DNA of 64,000 bases from Paraburkholderia franconis (GTDB taxonomy: Bacteria; Pseudomonadota; Gammaproteobacteria; Burkholderiales; Burkholderiaceae), in the NCBI RefSeq assembly GCF_009362735.1, contig NZ_WHNP01000001.1, positions 124,001-188,000 on the forward strand, given 5' to 3'. Positions 34,463-44,682 of the stretch are shown here, piece after piece. Positions within the stretch are counted from its first letter, which is position 1. Each line of letters opens with the position of its first letter. Below the pieces are notes generated by a model. The model saw only the letters and a list, made by a program, of their open reading frames with translations, made no database searches and had not been told where the DNA came from. The position numbers and the translations under genes were made by a program.

Positions 34463-36241
34463 ATGAGCGACGGCATCGAAAGCGCCCGCCGCGCGGGCGT
34501 ACTGCGTACCGGCGACCTCAGCGAACGCCCCGCGCGCGCGCCCGACCATGCCGCAGAAGTACGAACGCTGGTCACGGTTGCAGGCGCGCAGACGGGACGC
34601 CGCGACACGCTGCTGCAAGCCATCGCCGATGCCGCGCTCGCATCGTGCCGCGCGGGCAGCGCCGGCATCAGCCTGCTCGAAACGACGAGCGAAGGCGATG
34701 CCGTATTCCGCTGGCGTGCGGTCGCGGGGGCTTGCGCGGGCCTCGAAGGCCAGACGACGGCGTGGGCCGAATGCCCTTGCGGCATGACGCTGCAACTCGG
34801 CGCGCCGCAGCTCTTCGTCGATCCGCAGCGGTACTTCACGAGCCTGGGCGAAGCCGGCGCGACGATGACGGAAGGCATCATTACGCCGATTCCCGCACGC
34901 AGCGCCGACTCGAAACAGCTGGGCGCGATCTGGGTTGCCTCGCACGACGACCATCGGTTCGATCGCGAGGACGTGCGTCTGCTCGGCAATCTCGCCGTGC
35001 TCGCGGGCGCGGCCCTGACGCTGCTCGATGCGCAACAGGCGGCCGAAGCGGAAGCGGCCGCCGCGCAACAGGCGCGACGCGCGCTCGAAGATGCAGCGAG
35101 CCGGCGCGACGAATTCATCGCGATGCTCGGCCACGAGCTGCGCAATCCGATGGCGCCCATCGACAGCTCGATCGCCGCGCTCAAGGTGCTGTGCGCGGGC
35201 GAGAAGCCCGCTAACGAAGTGCTCGCAATCGCGCAGCGGCAGATGCGTCAGCTGCGCACGCTCGTCGACGATCTGCTCGATGCCGCGCGGCTGCGCCACG
35301 GCAAGCTCGCGATCAAGTACAGCCGCACGTCGCTGAACGAGATCGTGTATGACGCGGTGACGGCGCTCAAGCATCACATCGACGCGCGCAAGCATCGACT
35401 CGTGATCGAAGGACTCGACGAGCCCGTTTATGTGCGCGCCGATCATGTGCGGCTCAGCCAGGTGGTCGGCAATCTGCTGTCGAACGCCGCGAAGTACACG
35501 CCTGCGGGCGGCACGCTGCGGCTGCGCGTGCAGGTCGATACGGATAGCCCGGTCATCGATCCCGAACGCGGCGGCATCGTGTCGATCGTCATCGAGGACA
35601 ACGGCGTCGGCATGAGTGCCGACGCGCTCGCGCATGTGTTCGAACTGTTCGCGCAATCGCCGTTGAGCATGCGCCGCTCCGAAGGCGGCCTCGGCATCGG
35701 GCTCGCGGTCGCGAAGCGGCTCGTCGAACTGCACGACGGCACGATTGCTCTCGACAGCCTGGGCGTCGGGCGCGGGACGATCGTGTCGCTGCGTCTGCCG
35801 ATTCTCGATCGCGAGCCCGGACTCGCACCGGATCTGCCGATTGTGACGAGCACCGCGCCGAGCCGCATTCTGCTCGTCGACGACAATGCCGATGCGCTCG
35901 ACGCGCTGCACCTGCTGCTCGAACTCGAAGGCCACGACGTGATCGTCGCGCGCGGCGGACGCGAAGCGGTGCGGGTCGCGGCGAAAGAGATGCCGGAAGT
36001 CGGCATCATCGATATCGGCATGCCGGAGATGGACGGCTTCGAAGTGGCGCGCACGATCCGCTCGAACCGGGAGCTCGCGCATATGTTCCTGATCGCACTG
36101 ACGGGCTACTCGTCGGAGTCGGACAAGTCGCGCGCGCTCGCGGCAGGCTTCGACTATCACCTGACAAAGCCTGTGTCGATGGAACGGCTCGCCGATGTGC
36201 TGTCGCATCGCGACGGTAGAAACGTCAGCGGTCTTGTCTGA
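34463..36241 (+). CDS. Hybrid histidine kinase (GAF-HisKA-HATPase-REC)
   Basis: The protein has 592 residues. A GAF-like sensor (around 40-190: DTLLQAIADAALASCRAGSAG, CPCGMTLQLG) precedes HisKA (DEFIAMLGHELRNPMAPI, His about 224), HATPase (VGNLLSNAAKYTPAGG, EDNGVGMS, GGLGIGLAVAKRLVELHDG) and a C-terminal receiver (RILLVDDNADALDAL, phospho-Asp in GIIDIGMPEMDGF, Lys in TKPVS). There is no membrane span, so the kinase is cytoplasmic. The start is chosen at ATG 34463; a GTG at 34424 is possible. Monocistronic. Confidence 0.9.
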   Translation: MSDGIESARRAGVLRTGDLSERPARAPDHAAEVRTLVTVAGAQTGRRDTLLQAIADAALASCRAGSAGISLLETTSEGDAVFRWRAVAGACAGLEGQTTAWAECPCGMTLQLGAPQLFVDPQRYFTSLGEAGATMTEGIITPIPARSADSKQLGAIWVASHDDHRFDREDVRLLGNLAVLAGAALTLLDAQQAAEAEAAAAQQARRALEDAASRRDEFIAMLGHELRNPMAPIDSSIAALKVLCAGEKPANEVLAIAQRQMRQLRTLVDDLLDAARLRHGKLAIKYSRTSLNEIVYDAVTALKHHIDARKHRLVIEGLDEPVYVRADHVRLSQVVGNLLSNAAKYTPAGGTLRLRVQVDTDSPVIDPERGGIVSIVIEDNGVGMSADALAHVFELFAQSPLSMRRSEGGLGIGLAVAKRLVELHDGTIALDSLGVGRGTIVSLRLPILDREPGLAPDLPIVTSTAPSRILLVDDNADALDALHLLLELEGHDVIVARGGREAVRVAAKEMPEVGIIDIGMPEMDGFEVARTIRSNRELAHMFLIALTGYSSESDKSRALAAGFDYHLTKPVSMERLADVLSHRDGRNVSGLV

Positions 36242-36301
36242 TGTAATGCGCAATGAAGCGAAGGTGAGCCGGCGTGAGTTTGCCGGCGTCACTTTTCGTT
36301 A

Positions 36302-36444
36302 GTCCCGCAAACTCTCACCTATCGCCGCTCGGCGCGCTTCAACGCGCTCGTGATGCTGTCCGCAAAGCCTTATGGAACAAGGGGTTGGGATTGGCATCGG
36401 TGCGTGCTCGAAGCGCTTTCGGCTCACTCCCGAATCTTCTCACC
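36302..36444 (-). repeat. Two dispersed origin-type iterons
   Basis: Copies are at 36302-36319 (minus strand GGTGAG-AGTTTG-CGGGAC) and 36427-36444 (GGTGAG-AAGATT-CGGGAG). They lie in the 404-bp gene-free gap between the hybrid kinase and the MDR oxidoreductase, in which I see no coding frame. A further GGTGAG half-site is at 36264 on the plus strand. Confidence 0.7.
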
Positions 36445-36645
36445 TTAACGGCATGCGCTTCATCGGACTTGCGTTCCATTCGCAGACCCAGGTAAGGAGC
36501 CGGCGAGTGCCGATGCAACGCGCGCAGTCTTTCGACGTCGTGCATTTCCGTTTGGCCGTCGTGCTAAATCGTTGATTTACCAGGGTTCCGGGTTGGCCGA
36601 TGATGTCTCGCGTCAGCAACATTCATCTAACGGCAGGAGCCCATC

Positions 36646-37632
36646 ATGTCCATGCAAGCCCTCGTGCTCAACCAGTACAACGGTCCGCTCGAACGAGTGA
36701 CGCTGCCCATCCCCGAGCCCGCGCGCGGCCAGGTGCTGGTGCGGATCAACGCAAGCGGTCTGAATCCGCTCGATACGAAGATCCGCGCGGGCAATGCAGC
36801 GCATGCGTGCCATCCGTTGCCGCTCGTGCTCGGCATCGATCTCGCGGGCGTGGTCGTCGCGGTCGGCGCGGACGTGACTGCGTTCAAGACGGGCGACGAG
36901 GTGTACGGAATGACGGGCGGCGTCGGCGGCATCCAGGGTTCGCTCGCGCAATACGCAGCCGTCGATGCGCAACTGCTCGCCCACAAGCCATCCAGTCTGT
37001 CGATGCGCGAAGCCGCCGCGTTGCCGCTCGCGTTCATCACGTCGTACTCGGGCATCGTCGACCGCGCGCATCTGCGGGCGGGTCAGACCGTGCTCGTGCA
37101 AGGCGGAGCGGGCGGCGTCGGGCATGTGTCGGTGCAGCTTGCGCATGCGCTCGGCGCTCGCGTCTTTGCGACGGCAAGCGCGCGCGATCACGATGTCGTC
37201 GCGCGATTCGGCGCGACGCCGATCGACTACGCGGCGCGCAGCGTCGAACAGTACGTCGACGAACTGACGAACGGCGAAGGATTCGATCTCGTCGTCGATA
37301 CCGTCGGCGGTGCGGCGCTCGATGCATCGTTTGCAGCCGTCAGGCATTTCGGCCATGTGGTGAGCGCGCTCGGCTGGGGCTCGCATGCGCTCGCGCCGCT
37401 GTCGTTTCGCGAGGCGACGTACTCGGGCGTGTTCACGCTTTATCCGCTGCTCACGGGCAAGCATCGCGCGCATCATGGCGAGATGCTCGCGCAAGCGTCG
37501 CGCCTTGCCGGGCAAGGCAAGCTCACGTCGCGTCTTGATCCGCGCCGCTTCGATCTTGCCTCCGCCGAACGTGCATACGATGCGATCACGCAGCGCACCG
37601 CGCGTGGCAAGATTGTCGTCGAAATCGATTGA
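36646..37632 (+). CDS. MDR-family quinone oxidoreductase-like protein
   Basis: The protein has 328 residues. The N-terminal GroES-like domain (MQALVLNQYNGPLERVTLPIPEP, LGIDLAGVVVAVGADVTAFKTGDEVYG) and the Rossmann domain (VLVQGGAGGVGHVSVQLAHALGARVFATAS) fit NADPH-dependent zinc-free MDR proteins. The zinc-ligand cysteines of alcohol dehydrogenases are absent. A CAGGAG site precedes ATG 36646. It is convergent with the LysR gene at 37660. Confidence 0.9.
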   Translation: MSMQALVLNQYNGPLERVTLPIPEPARGQVLVRINASGLNPLDTKIRAGNAAHACHPLPLVLGIDLAGVVVAVGADVTAFKTGDEVYGMTGGVGGIQGSLAQYAAVDAQLLAHKPSSLSMREAAALPLAFITSYSGIVDRAHLRAGQTVLVQGGAGGVGHVSVQLAHALGARVFATASARDHDVVARFGATPIDYAARSVEQYVDELTNGEGFDLVVDTVGGAALDASFAAVRHFGHVVSALGWGSHALAPLSFREATYSGVFTLYPLLTGKHRAHHGEMLAQASRLAGQGKLTSRLDPRRFDLASAERAYDAITQRTARGKIVVEID

Positions 37633-37659
37633 TGGTTGGATTGATGGGCCGCTGACGGC

Positions 37660-38529
37660 TCACACGTTCGCGAGCCGTTCGATCACGAGATCGAGCAGCG
37701 CACGCAGACGTGCAAGACGCTTCAGGTCGCGATGATAGCCGAGCCATACATCGCGGCCCGGCGGCGCTTCGCCGAGATCGATGCGGCGCAGGCCCGGCGT
37801 GTTGCCGCCGAGCGGACACGGCAGCACTGCGAAGCCGCCCCCTTCGGCACACATGCGCGCCTGCGCGCCGCGGTTGTTGCTCGCGTAGGCGACGTGCGCG
37901 TTCGGCAGCATCTGCCTGATCCACGCGACGTCGGGCAATTCGCCGAACGCGGTATCCATTGTGATCAGCGACTGGCCCTTGCCGTCGCCGCGCACGGGCG
38001 CGACGAGATCCATGCGTCCGTAGAGCGCGTAATCCATATGCATCAGCTTGCGCTGGATGATGTCGGGTTCGTCGAACGGCGTGATGCGAAACACCAGATC
38101 GGCTTCGCGGCGCGCGAGGTTGTAGCGGCGCGAATCGGTGATCAGTTCGATCGACATCTGCGGATGGCGCGCAAGAAACGCCGCGAACACAGGCGTGAGC
38201 ACATGAATGCCGTACCAGTCCGATGACGAGACGCGCAGTCCGCCCGACAGTTGCTGCTCGCTGCCCGCGAGCGATCGCATGAACGCGTGCGCTTCTTGTT
38301 CCATGCGCTCGGCGTAGACGAGCACGGCGTGGCCTTCGTCGGTGAGCACGAAGCCATCGGCCGTGCGTTGAAAGAGCGTGTGGCCGACGGCTTCTTCGAG
38401 CGCGCGCAAGCGGCGGCCCATCGTCGGCTGCGTCTGTCCGAGTTGGCGCGCAGCCGCGCCCAGCGTGCCGCAACGAGCGACCGCGAGGAAGATTCTCACG
38501 TCGCTCCAGTCGAGTTTCGAATCGTTCAT
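37660..38529 (-). CDS. LysR-family transcriptional regulator
   Basis: The protein has 289 residues. The N-terminal helix-turn-helix is FLAVARCGTLGAAARQLGQTQPTMGRRLRALEEAVGHTLFQR, and the C-terminal effector domain includes GLRVSSSDWYGIHVLTPVFAAF and EADLVFRITPFDEPDIIQ. There is no divergent neighbour close by; the adjacent MDR gene is convergent. Confidence 0.9.
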   Translation of the reverse strand: MNDSKLDWSDVRIFLAVARCGTLGAAARQLGQTQPTMGRRLRALEEAVGHTLFQRTADGFVLTDEGHAVLVYAERMEQEAHAFMRSLAGSEQQLSGGLRVSSSDWYGIHVLTPVFAAFLARHPQMSIELITDSRRYNLARREADLVFRITPFDEPDIIQRKLMHMDYALYGRMDLVAPVRGDGKGQSLITMDTAFGELPDVAWIRQMLPNAHVAYASNNRGAQARMCAEGGGFAVLPCPLGGNTPGLRRIDLGEAPPGRDVWLGYHRDLKRLARLRALLDLVIERLANV

Positions 38530-38637
38530 AGACGCTCTTCGCTAATGCGATCGGTCACGTTGCCTGCGATTATGACGGGCGATGGCACGCTTGCGGTGAT
38601 CGTCGCGTGTGTGGATCGCGCACGGTTGTGTCGCAAA

Positions 38638-38841
38638 GGTGAGAGCTTTCGGGAGTATGGCGCCTTGCGATTCGATCCCCGCAAAAGCTCACCTTTGGAG
38701 CGATGCGCAACTTTTTTTGTGTGTGCTCGCGCACGCGTGCCGAACGGTTTACCCCTTGTTTTAGCGTTGTTTTTGCGCTTGAGGTGAATCGCGTGTTGCG
38801 TCTGTCGATCACCATCTGCGCTGGTCCCGTAAAGCCTCACC
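38638..38841. repeat. Three dispersed origin-type iterons in mixed orientation
   Basis: Copies are at 38638-38655 (plus strand, GGTGAG-AGCTTT-CGGGAG), 38676-38693 (minus strand, GGTGAG-CTTTTG-CGGGGA, imperfect) and 38824-38841 (minus strand, GGTGAG-TAAAGC complement form GCTTTA, CGGGAC). The first two face each other, making an inverted pair 38 bp apart. They occupy the 355-bp gap between LysR and the exported protein, which has no other clear content. Confidence 0.7.
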
Positions 38842-38884
38842 TCAGTCGCGCGAACGCGCAAGTCGCGCGTTCAGAGAAGCACGC

Positions 38885-39412
38885 TCAGAACTTCATCTTC
38901 ACCTGAAAGCCGATCGTGAACGGGAGGCGGTCGGAAGGAATCGGCGGAACGACGATGAAGTTCGCGCCGACGCGTTTGTATTCGACCATCACGATGGGCG
39001 CAATGACAGGACCGATCGTGTGATCGTGGCCGAGGCCCCAGCTGCCATAGTTGTAGCCGGAGATGACGCCGCCGATCGCAGCCAGGCGGATAACGCCCCA
39101 GTGCACGAACTCAGGTGCCCAGACGGCGCCGCCGTACCATGACGGACGGCTCAACGAATTGCGAAACCCGCCCCCCGTCAGCGCCCATTGCCCGTTGAGC
39201 CAGCATTCGACGCCGAGTCCTGGATTGAACTGTTCGAAGTGCGTGCCCGGGTCCGGGTTGATGTGATACGAGGCGAGCATCGCATCGACCCACAGGCCTC
39301 CGCTGCACCAGTCGGCTGCACGCGCGCCCGATGTCCCCATCAAACCGATGCCTGCTATCACACCCGCCACGCATGCACGCCGTATCTTGTTCTTGATCTT
39401 TCCAAACGACAT
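38885..39412 (-). CDS. Exported outer-membrane-like protein
   Basis: The protein has 175 residues. A signal peptide ends near GARAADW. The mature part is rich in Gly and aromatic residues with alternating strands, such as GGLWVDAMLASYHI, QWALTGGGFRNSLSR and SGYNYGSWGL, and it ends in FTIGFQVKMKF, a terminal-Phe strand as in beta-barrel outer-membrane proteins. It resembles PagP-size barrels but I cannot confirm PagP residues. A GGAGAACAC site precedes the ATG. Confidence 0.7.
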   Translation of the reverse strand: MSFGKIKNKIRRACVAGVIAGIGLMGTSGARAADWCSGGLWVDAMLASYHINPDPGTHFEQFNPGLGVECWLNGQWALTGGGFRNSLSRPSWYGGAVWAPEFVHWGVIRLAAIGGVISGYNYGSWGLGHDHTIGPVIAPIVMVEYKRVGANFIVVPPIPSDRLPFTIGFQVKMKF

Positions 39413-39627
39413 GTGTTCTCCGCAACCGGACGTGCGCCGGCGTCATCGAGGTCGCAATGAGTGTCGAATTGCTTTCCAGTCGCGCACTGTACCCCACGAC
39501 CATGATCTCGATGTGGAGTGCGCACTCGGAACGACAACGCGCCCGCAGACGGCAACGATAGCGAAAGAACGATGACAGCCAGGTGAATGCGTTGAACGCG
39601 CAATCACCCGGACAACATGCGTAAGGT

Positions 39628-40104
39628 TTAAAGGCCGAGATCCGACAGCCCCGGATGATCGTCCGGACGACGGCCGAGCGGCCAGCGATACAGCCGTTCT
39701 TCTTCGCGGATCGGCTTGTCGTTGATGCTCGCGTGCCGATAAGCCATCAGTCCGTTCTCGTCGAACTCCCAGTTCTCGTTGCCATATGAACGGAACCAGT
39801 TGCCCGAATCGTCGTGCCACTCATAGGCGAAGCGCACGGCGATGCGGTTATCGGTGAACGCCCACAGTTCCTTGATCAGCCGGTAGTCGAGCTCCCTCGC
39901 CCACTTGCGCTGCAAGAACGTAACGATCTCGGCACGCCCTGTCGGGAACTCCGAGCGGTTGCGCCATTTGCTTTGCAGCGTGTAAGCGAGCGACACGCGT
40001 TCCGGCTCGCGCGTATTCCATGCGTCTTCTGCGGCGCGTACTTTCTGGATGGCCGTCTCGCGCGTGAACGGCGGAACGGGCGGACGTCTTTCGATTTCGG
40101 CCAT
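39628..40104 (-). CDS. DUF1348 NTF2-like protein
   Basis: The protein has 158 residues, matching DUF1348: [77 protein letters not shown], and [13 protein letters not shown]. The start at 40104 has GAGGAAACATC upstream. It is 22 bp downstream of the TetR gene and co-directional, so it is probably in its operon and regulon. Enzymatic role unknown. Confidence 0.9.
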   Translation of the reverse strand: MAEIERRPPVPPFTRETAIQKVRAAEDAWNTREPERVSLAYTLQSKWRNRSEFPTGRAEIVTFLQRKWARELDYRLIKELWAFTDNRIAVRFAYEWHDDSGNWFRSYGNENWEFDENGLMAYRHASINDKPIREEERLYRWPLGRRPDDHPGLSDLGL

Positions 40105-40126
40105 GATGTTTCCTCGTTGAACTGCG

Positions 40127-40759
40127 TCAGGTGGACCTTCGCCCGTTCGGCGAACGGGTGCTTTCACTTGCGGCATCGAGCAGATGCATGGCGGCCGCGC
40201 GCGCATCGAGTGCCGCATCGGGGTCGCCGCTCACGAGCGCGACGCCAATCGCGCCGTCGATCAGGATCAGCCATTGACGCGACAGTCGCGCCGCGCGCCG
40301 GCCGTCGCCGCCTGTCGACGCAACGTATTCATCGCATTGCGTGCGCACGAATTCGAGCAGACGCTCCTTGTGCTCGCGTGCGACGACGCGAATCGGATCG
40401 TCAGGCGATGCGATCTCGCCCGACGCATTGAGAAACGCGCAGCCATGAAACGATTCCGACGCAAACCATTCGCGCAATACGTCGAACATCGCGAGCAGAC
40501 GCGCACGCGGATACTTGCCACGGCGCAGCGTGCTTTCGCTGAACCACGTCATCCAGCGTTCGTCGCGCCTTTCGAGCGCAGCCGCCACCAGCGCATCTTT
40601 CGATTCGAAGTGCGTGTAGAAGCTTTTGCGCGCGGTGCCCGACTGCCGGACGATCGCATCGACACCCGTTGCGTGAATGCCGCCCGCGTAGATCAGGGCT
40701 TCCGTTGCGTCGAGCAGCCGTTCGCGCGCGCTCGCGGTGATGTCATCGGAGGTAGTCAT
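40127..40759 (-). CDS. TetR-family transcriptional regulator
   Basis: The protein has 210 residues. The N-terminal helix-turn-helix is [48 protein letters not shown]; the C-terminal effector region contains [18 protein letters not shown]. It is the first gene of a two-gene operon with the DUF1348 gene. Divergent from the YceI gene at 40888. Confidence 0.9.
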   Translation of the reverse strand: MTTSDDITASARERLLDATEALIYAGGIHATGVDAIVRQSGTARKSFYTHFESKDALVAAALERRDERWMTWFSESTLRRGKYPRARLLAMFDVLREWFASESFHGCAFLNASGEIASPDDPIRVVAREHKERLLEFVRTQCDEYVASTGGDGRRAARLSRQWLILIDGAIGVALVSGDPDAALDARAAAMHLLDAASESTRSPNGRRST

Positions 40760-40887
40760 GCGTGAAGGGTAGAACGATCATTCTCCCTCGTCAAGTTTTT
40801 GTGCGCTGCGCGTTGTCCAGCCCGCTATCGGCGCGTTCGCGCGGCTTGCATTATCGTGTCGGGTAATCGTTCAAAAGGATGAGTGTC

Positions 40888-41559
40888 ATGAGCATCGTTT
40901 TTCGCCGTCCTGCGCTTGCGGCCTTGCGTGGCCCTCTCTGTGCCGCTGCGTTTTCCGCTATCTTTGCCGCGACGTTGGGCGCGTGTACGCCGCTGCAGGT
41001 CGTCACGCATACCGTCACGGCGACGGAAGCGCGCGTGCCCGTCGGCCAGTACAACCTCGATCCACATCACACGAGCATCACGTTCGATGTCGACCACCTC
41101 AAATACACGCGCTTCACGATGCGGTTCGATCGCGTGGCGGGTCAGCTCGACTGGAAGGAAGGCGGGCTCGACAAGAGCCAGGTGACGGTGACGATCGAAG
41201 CGGCGAGCATCGATACGCACGTCGCGCTACTGGACAAGATGGTGAAGGGTCCGGACATGCTCGATGTCGAGCGCAATCCGCAGATCCGTTTTGTCAGCAC
41301 GCGTTTCGAACGCACGGGCGATGCGCGCGGCAAGCTGACGGGCGATCTGACGATACGCGGCGTGACGCAGCCGGTCACGCTCGATGTGACATTCAACGGC
41401 TACGGACGCGATCCGCTGACGAAAGCCGATACGCTCGGCTTTTCGGCGGACGGCCGGTTCAGCCGTTCGAAGTTTGGTCTGACGACGTGGTATCCCGCCG
41501 TGGGCGATGATATTCACGTCGTCATTCAGACGGAGGCTGCGCGTCCGCCCGCAAGCTGA
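40888..41559 (+). CDS. YceI-family lipoprotein
   Basis: The protein has 223 residues. A lipoprotein signal ends in LGACTPL. The YceI domain follows: YNLDPHHTSITFDVDHLKYTRFTMRFDRVAGQLDW, ASIDTHVALLDKMVKGPDMLDVERNPQIRFVSTRFERTG, and TIRGVTQPVTLDVTFNG. YceI barrels bind long isoprenoids or similar lipids. AAGGATGAG serves as the ribosome site for ATG 40888, which is preferred over 40879. Confidence 0.85.
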   Translation: MSIVFRRPALAALRGPLCAAAFSAIFAATLGACTPLQVVTHTVTATEARVPVGQYNLDPHHTSITFDVDHLKYTRFTMRFDRVAGQLDWKEGGLDKSQVTVTIEAASIDTHVALLDKMVKGPDMLDVERNPQIRFVSTRFERTGDARGKLTGDLTIRGVTQPVTLDVTFNGYGRDPLTKADTLGFSADGRFSRSKFGLTTWYPAVGDDIHVVIQTEAARPPAS

Positions 41560-41572
41560 GCGCGCGCGCTCA

Positions 41573-42601
41573 TCATGCCGTCCAGTCGAGGATGACTTTT
41601 CCGCTTTCGCCGGACAGCATCGTCGCGAAGGCTTCTTCGTAATCGTCGACGGCAAAGCGATGCGTGAGAATCGGCGAGAGATCGAGTCCGCTTTGCAGCA
41701 TCGCGACCATCTTGTACCAGGTCTCGAACATCTCGCGGCCATAAATGCCCTTGATTTCGAGGCCTTTAAAGATGACCTGTGTCCAGTCGATCGCCGTTTG
41801 CGCAGGCGGAATGCCGAGCAGTGCAATCTTGCCGCCATGGTTCATCGCTTCGAGCATCGACGTGAACGCGCTCGGCACGCCCGACATTTCAAGGCCGACG
41901 TCAAAGCCTTCCGTCATGCGCAGATCACTCATCACGTCGCGCAGCGATTCGCGCGACACGTTCACTGCGCGCGTCGCGCCCATCTTGCGCGCGAGGTCGA
42001 GCCGGTAATCGTTGATGTCGGTGATCACGACGTTGCGCGCGCCGACATGCTTCGCGATCGCCACGGCCATGATGCCGATCGGTCCCGCGCCCGTGATCAG
42101 CACGTCTTCGCCGACGAGATTGAACGAGAGCGCCGTATGTGTCGCGTTGCCGAACGGATCGAAGATCGCGGCGAGATCGTCGGAGATTTCAGGCGGAATC
42201 TTGAATGCGTTGAACGCGGGAATCACGAGATATTCGGCAAACGCGCCCTCGCGATTCACACCGACGCCGACCGTGTTGCGGCACAGATGCCGGCGCCCCG
42301 CGCGACAGTTGCGACAGAAGCCGCATGTGATATGTCCTTCGCCCGAGACGCGATCGCCGATCGAAAAGCCGCGCACTTCCTGGCCCATTTCGACGATTTC
42401 GCCGACGTACTCGTGACCGACATGCATCGGCACAGGAATCGTTTTCTGTGCCCAGTCGTCCCACTTCCAGATGTGGATGTCGGTGCCGCAAATCGCGGTG
42501 CGGGTGATGCGGATCATCACATCGTTGTGACCCACTTCAGGCTTCTTCACGCGGGTCAATGTGAGGCCCGGAGCGCGTTCGAGTTTTGCGAGTGCTTTCA
42601 T
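41573..42601 (-). CDS. tdh: L-threonine 3-dehydrogenase
   Basis: The 342-residue protein is full-length for Tdh. It has the catalytic zinc ligands ([22 protein letters not shown]), the structural zinc motif [15 protein letters not shown], and the NAD site [22 protein letters not shown]. It oxidises L-threonine to 2-amino-3-ketobutyrate. It lies 18 bp downstream of kbl, whose enzyme takes the product to glycine and acetyl-CoA. Confidence 0.97.
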   Translation of the reverse strand: MKALAKLERAPGLTLTRVKKPEVGHNDVMIRITRTAICGTDIHIWKWDDWAQKTIPVPMHVGHEYVGEIVEMGQEVRGFSIGDRVSGEGHITCGFCRNCRAGRRHLCRNTVGVGVNREGAFAEYLVIPAFNAFKIPPEISDDLAAIFDPFGNATHTALSFNLVGEDVLITGAGPIGIMAVAIAKHVGARNVVITDINDYRLDLARKMGATRAVNVSRESLRDVMSDLRMTEGFDVGLEMSGVPSAFTSMLEAMNHGGKIALLGIPPAQTAIDWTQVIFKGLEIKGIYGREMFETWYKMVAMLQSGLDLSPILTHRFAVDDYEEAFATMLSGESGKVILDWTA

Positions 42602-42619
42602 TGCTATTGATGTCCCGTT

Positions 42620-43819
42620 TCAGATCACGCCAAGCGAACGGCCTACGCGCGCAAACGCGTCGACGGTACGATCGATCTGTTCCGCCGTGTGCGCGGCACT
42701 CATCTGCGTGCGAATGCGCGCGCGGCCTTTCGGCACAACGGGATACGAAAAGCCGATCACGTACACGCCTTCTTTCAGCAGCGCATCGGCCATGTTCGAT
42801 GCGAGTTGCGCGTCGCCGAGCATCACGGGAATGATCGGGTGTTCGCCCGGCACGAGCGTAAAGCCGTGCGCGCTCATCGCCTGACGAAAATGCGCGCCGT
42901 TTTCACGGACGCGTTCTCGCAACTGCCTGCCTTCGTCGCTCGCGAGCAGTTCGAGCACTTTCAGCGATGCGGCCGCGATGCTCGGCGTGAGCGTGTTCGA
43001 AAACAGATACGGACGCGAACGCTGCCGCAGCAGATCGACGATTTCCTGACGCGCCGCGACGTAGCCACCCGATGCGCCGCCCAACGCTTTGCCCAGCGTG
43101 CCCGTGATGATGTCGATGCGATCGATCACGCCGCAATGCTCGGGCGTGCCGCGTCCGTGTTCTCCGATAAAGCCGACGGCGTGCGAATCGTCGACCATCA
43201 CGAGCGCGCCGTAGCGGTCCGCGAGATCGCAAATGCCTGCGAGGTCGGCGATGATGCCGTCCATCGAAAAGACGCCGTCTGTCGCGATCAGCTTGAAGCG
43301 CGCGCCCGCCGCGTCGGCTTCGCGCAGCCTCGCTTCGAGATCCATGAGATCGTTGTTCTTGTAGCGGTAGCGCTTCGCTTTCGAAAGCCGCACGCCATCG
43401 ATGATGCTCGCGTGATTCAGTTCGTCGCTGATGATTGCGTCGTTGTCGTCGAGCAGCGTTTCGAACAGGCCGCCGTTTGCATCGAAGCAGCTTGAGTAGA
43501 GGATGCAGTCGTCCGTCTTCAGGAACGCGGACAACGCACGTTCGAGTTCCTTGTGAACCGTCTGCGTGCCGCAAATGAAACGCACCGACGCCATGCCGAA
43601 GCCGTCCTCGTCGAGCCCTTCTTTCGCGGCAGCGATCAGGCGCGCATCGTTCGCGAGGCCAAGATAATTGTTCGCGCAGAAGTTCAGCACATCGGCGCCG
43701 TTGTCGAGACGAATGCCCGACGATTGCGGGCTCGCAATCACGCGTTCGGTCTTATGAAAACCATCGGCGCGGATCTGGTCGAGCGTCTTGCGCAGATGCG
43801 CGAGGAAAGGGTCACGCAT
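42620..43819 (-). CDS. kbl: 2-amino-3-ketobutyrate CoA ligase (glycine C-acetyltransferase)
   Basis: The protein has 399 residues, the usual Kbl length. Motifs are [34 protein letters not shown], and the PLP lysine region [22 protein letters not shown]. It converts 2-amino-3-ketobutyrate and CoA to glycine and acetyl-CoA. AAGGAG precedes the ATG at 43819. It is the first gene of the kbl-tdh operon, divergent from an XRE-cupin regulator. Confidence 0.97.
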   Translation of the reverse strand: MRDPFLAHLRKTLDQIRADGFHKTERVIASPQSSGIRLDNGADVLNFCANNYLGLANDARLIAAAKEGLDEDGFGMASVRFICGTQTVHKELERALSAFLKTDDCILYSSCFDANGGLFETLLDDNDAIISDELNHASIIDGVRLSKAKRYRYKNNDLMDLEARLREADAAGARFKLIATDGVFSMDGIIADLAGICDLADRYGALVMVDDSHAVGFIGEHGRGTPEHCGVIDRIDIITGTLGKALGGASGGYVAARQEIVDLLRQRSRPYLFSNTLTPSIAAASLKVLELLASDEGRQLRERVRENGAHFRQAMSAHGFTLVPGEHPIIPVMLGDAQLASNMADALLKEGVYVIGFSYPVVPKGRARIRTQMSAAHTAEQIDRTVDAFARVGRSLGVI

Positions 43820-43932
43820 GAAACGGCTCCTTGAATGGCCGGCTTTTCAACGCTACGCCAACGCACGATGTGCGGCAACGCGGCGGCCTGTTATAGTCGG
43901 CAATCGGTTTTTATCGGAAATTTTCGTTTTTC

Positions 43933-43957
43933 CGAACTAAAGTTCGATATGTCGAAC
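43933..43957. promoter_or_regulatory. Overlapping palindromes between kbl and the XRE-cupin gene
   Basis: CGAACTAAAGTTCG (43933-43946) and GTTCGATATGTCGAAC (43942-43957) are both perfect inverted repeats sharing TTCG. They are 24 bp before the regulator ATG and 114 bp before the kbl start. They are the natural candidate operator for the XRE-cupin protein to control both directions. Confidence 0.6.
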
Positions 43958-43980
43958 AACTCTAAACGATAGGTCTGGAA

Positions 43981-44595
43981 ATGGCAAGTTCGGGAATGCG
44001 CCGGGGGGCGTCGGGTACAGCCGTCAACGCGGCGCAAACGGCTGCGGCACCGCCGCGCGTCGGCGAGCAGATTCAACGATTGCGCAGCGAACGCAAGATG
44101 ACGCTCGACGATCTGTCGCGCGCAGCGGGCGTGTCGAAATCGATGTTGTCGGAAATCGAACGCGACAAGGCGAATCCGACGATCGCCGTCGCGTGGCGGC
44201 TGACGAATGCACTCGGCGTCAGTCTGGATTCGCTATTCGCGCCGCAAAAAGCGCCGGAGCCGATCGCGGTATCCGGTCCGCATGACATTCCGACGCTGAG
44301 CGGCCACGACGCCAGATATCAGTTGCGCGTGTGGGGGCCGATCGAGCTGGCGGGCAAGTTCGAATGGTATGAATTGACGCTCCAGGCGGGCGGCGCATTG
44401 GTGTCGAGCGCTCACGAGCCCGGTACGCGCGAACATCTTACGGTTTTGCACGGCGTCATCGATATCGACGCGGCGGGAACGACAAAACGTCTGAAGGCCG
44501 CAGATACGGCGCGCTACGTCGCCGACGAACCGCACGCGATTCGCAACGCCGGTAAGGGCGAGGCGAAGGCTTTGCTGGTCGTGATCCACGGTTAA
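43981..44595 (+). CDS. XRE-cupin regulator divergent from kbl-tdh
   Basis: The protein has 204 residues. Helix-turn-helix: IQRLRSERKMTLDDLSRAAGVSKSMLSEIERDKANPTIAVAWRL. Cupin: YELTLQAGGALVSSAHEPGTREHLTVLHGVIDIDAAG. The divergent arrangement next to kbl-tdh with a shared palindromic region suggests it controls threonine degradation. The ligand is not known. Confidence 0.9.
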   Translation: MASSGMRRGASGTAVNAAQTAAAPPRVGEQIQRLRSERKMTLDDLSRAAGVSKSMLSEIERDKANPTIAVAWRLTNALGVSLDSLFAPQKAPEPIAVSGPHDIPTLSGHDARYQLRVWGPIELAGKFEWYELTLQAGGALVSSAHEPGTREHLTVLHGVIDIDAAGTTKRLKAADTARYVADEPHAIRNAGKGEAKALLVVIHG

Positions 44596-44638
44596 ACCTG
44601 CACGACCCGTTCTTCGGCAATACGCCGGTTGCGGTCGA

Positions 44639-44658
44639 TACTGTATGTTTGTACAGTA
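44639..44658 (+). promoter_or_regulatory. LexA (SOS) box
   Basis: TACTGTATGTTTGTACAGTA fits CTGT-N8-ACAG and extends to TACTGT...ACAGTA, close to the best E. coli LexA operator. It ends 24 bp before the ATG at 44683, where a promoter would be covered. Confidence 0.8.
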
Positions 44659-44682
44659 TACGCGACTGACGGAGCCGAAGAA

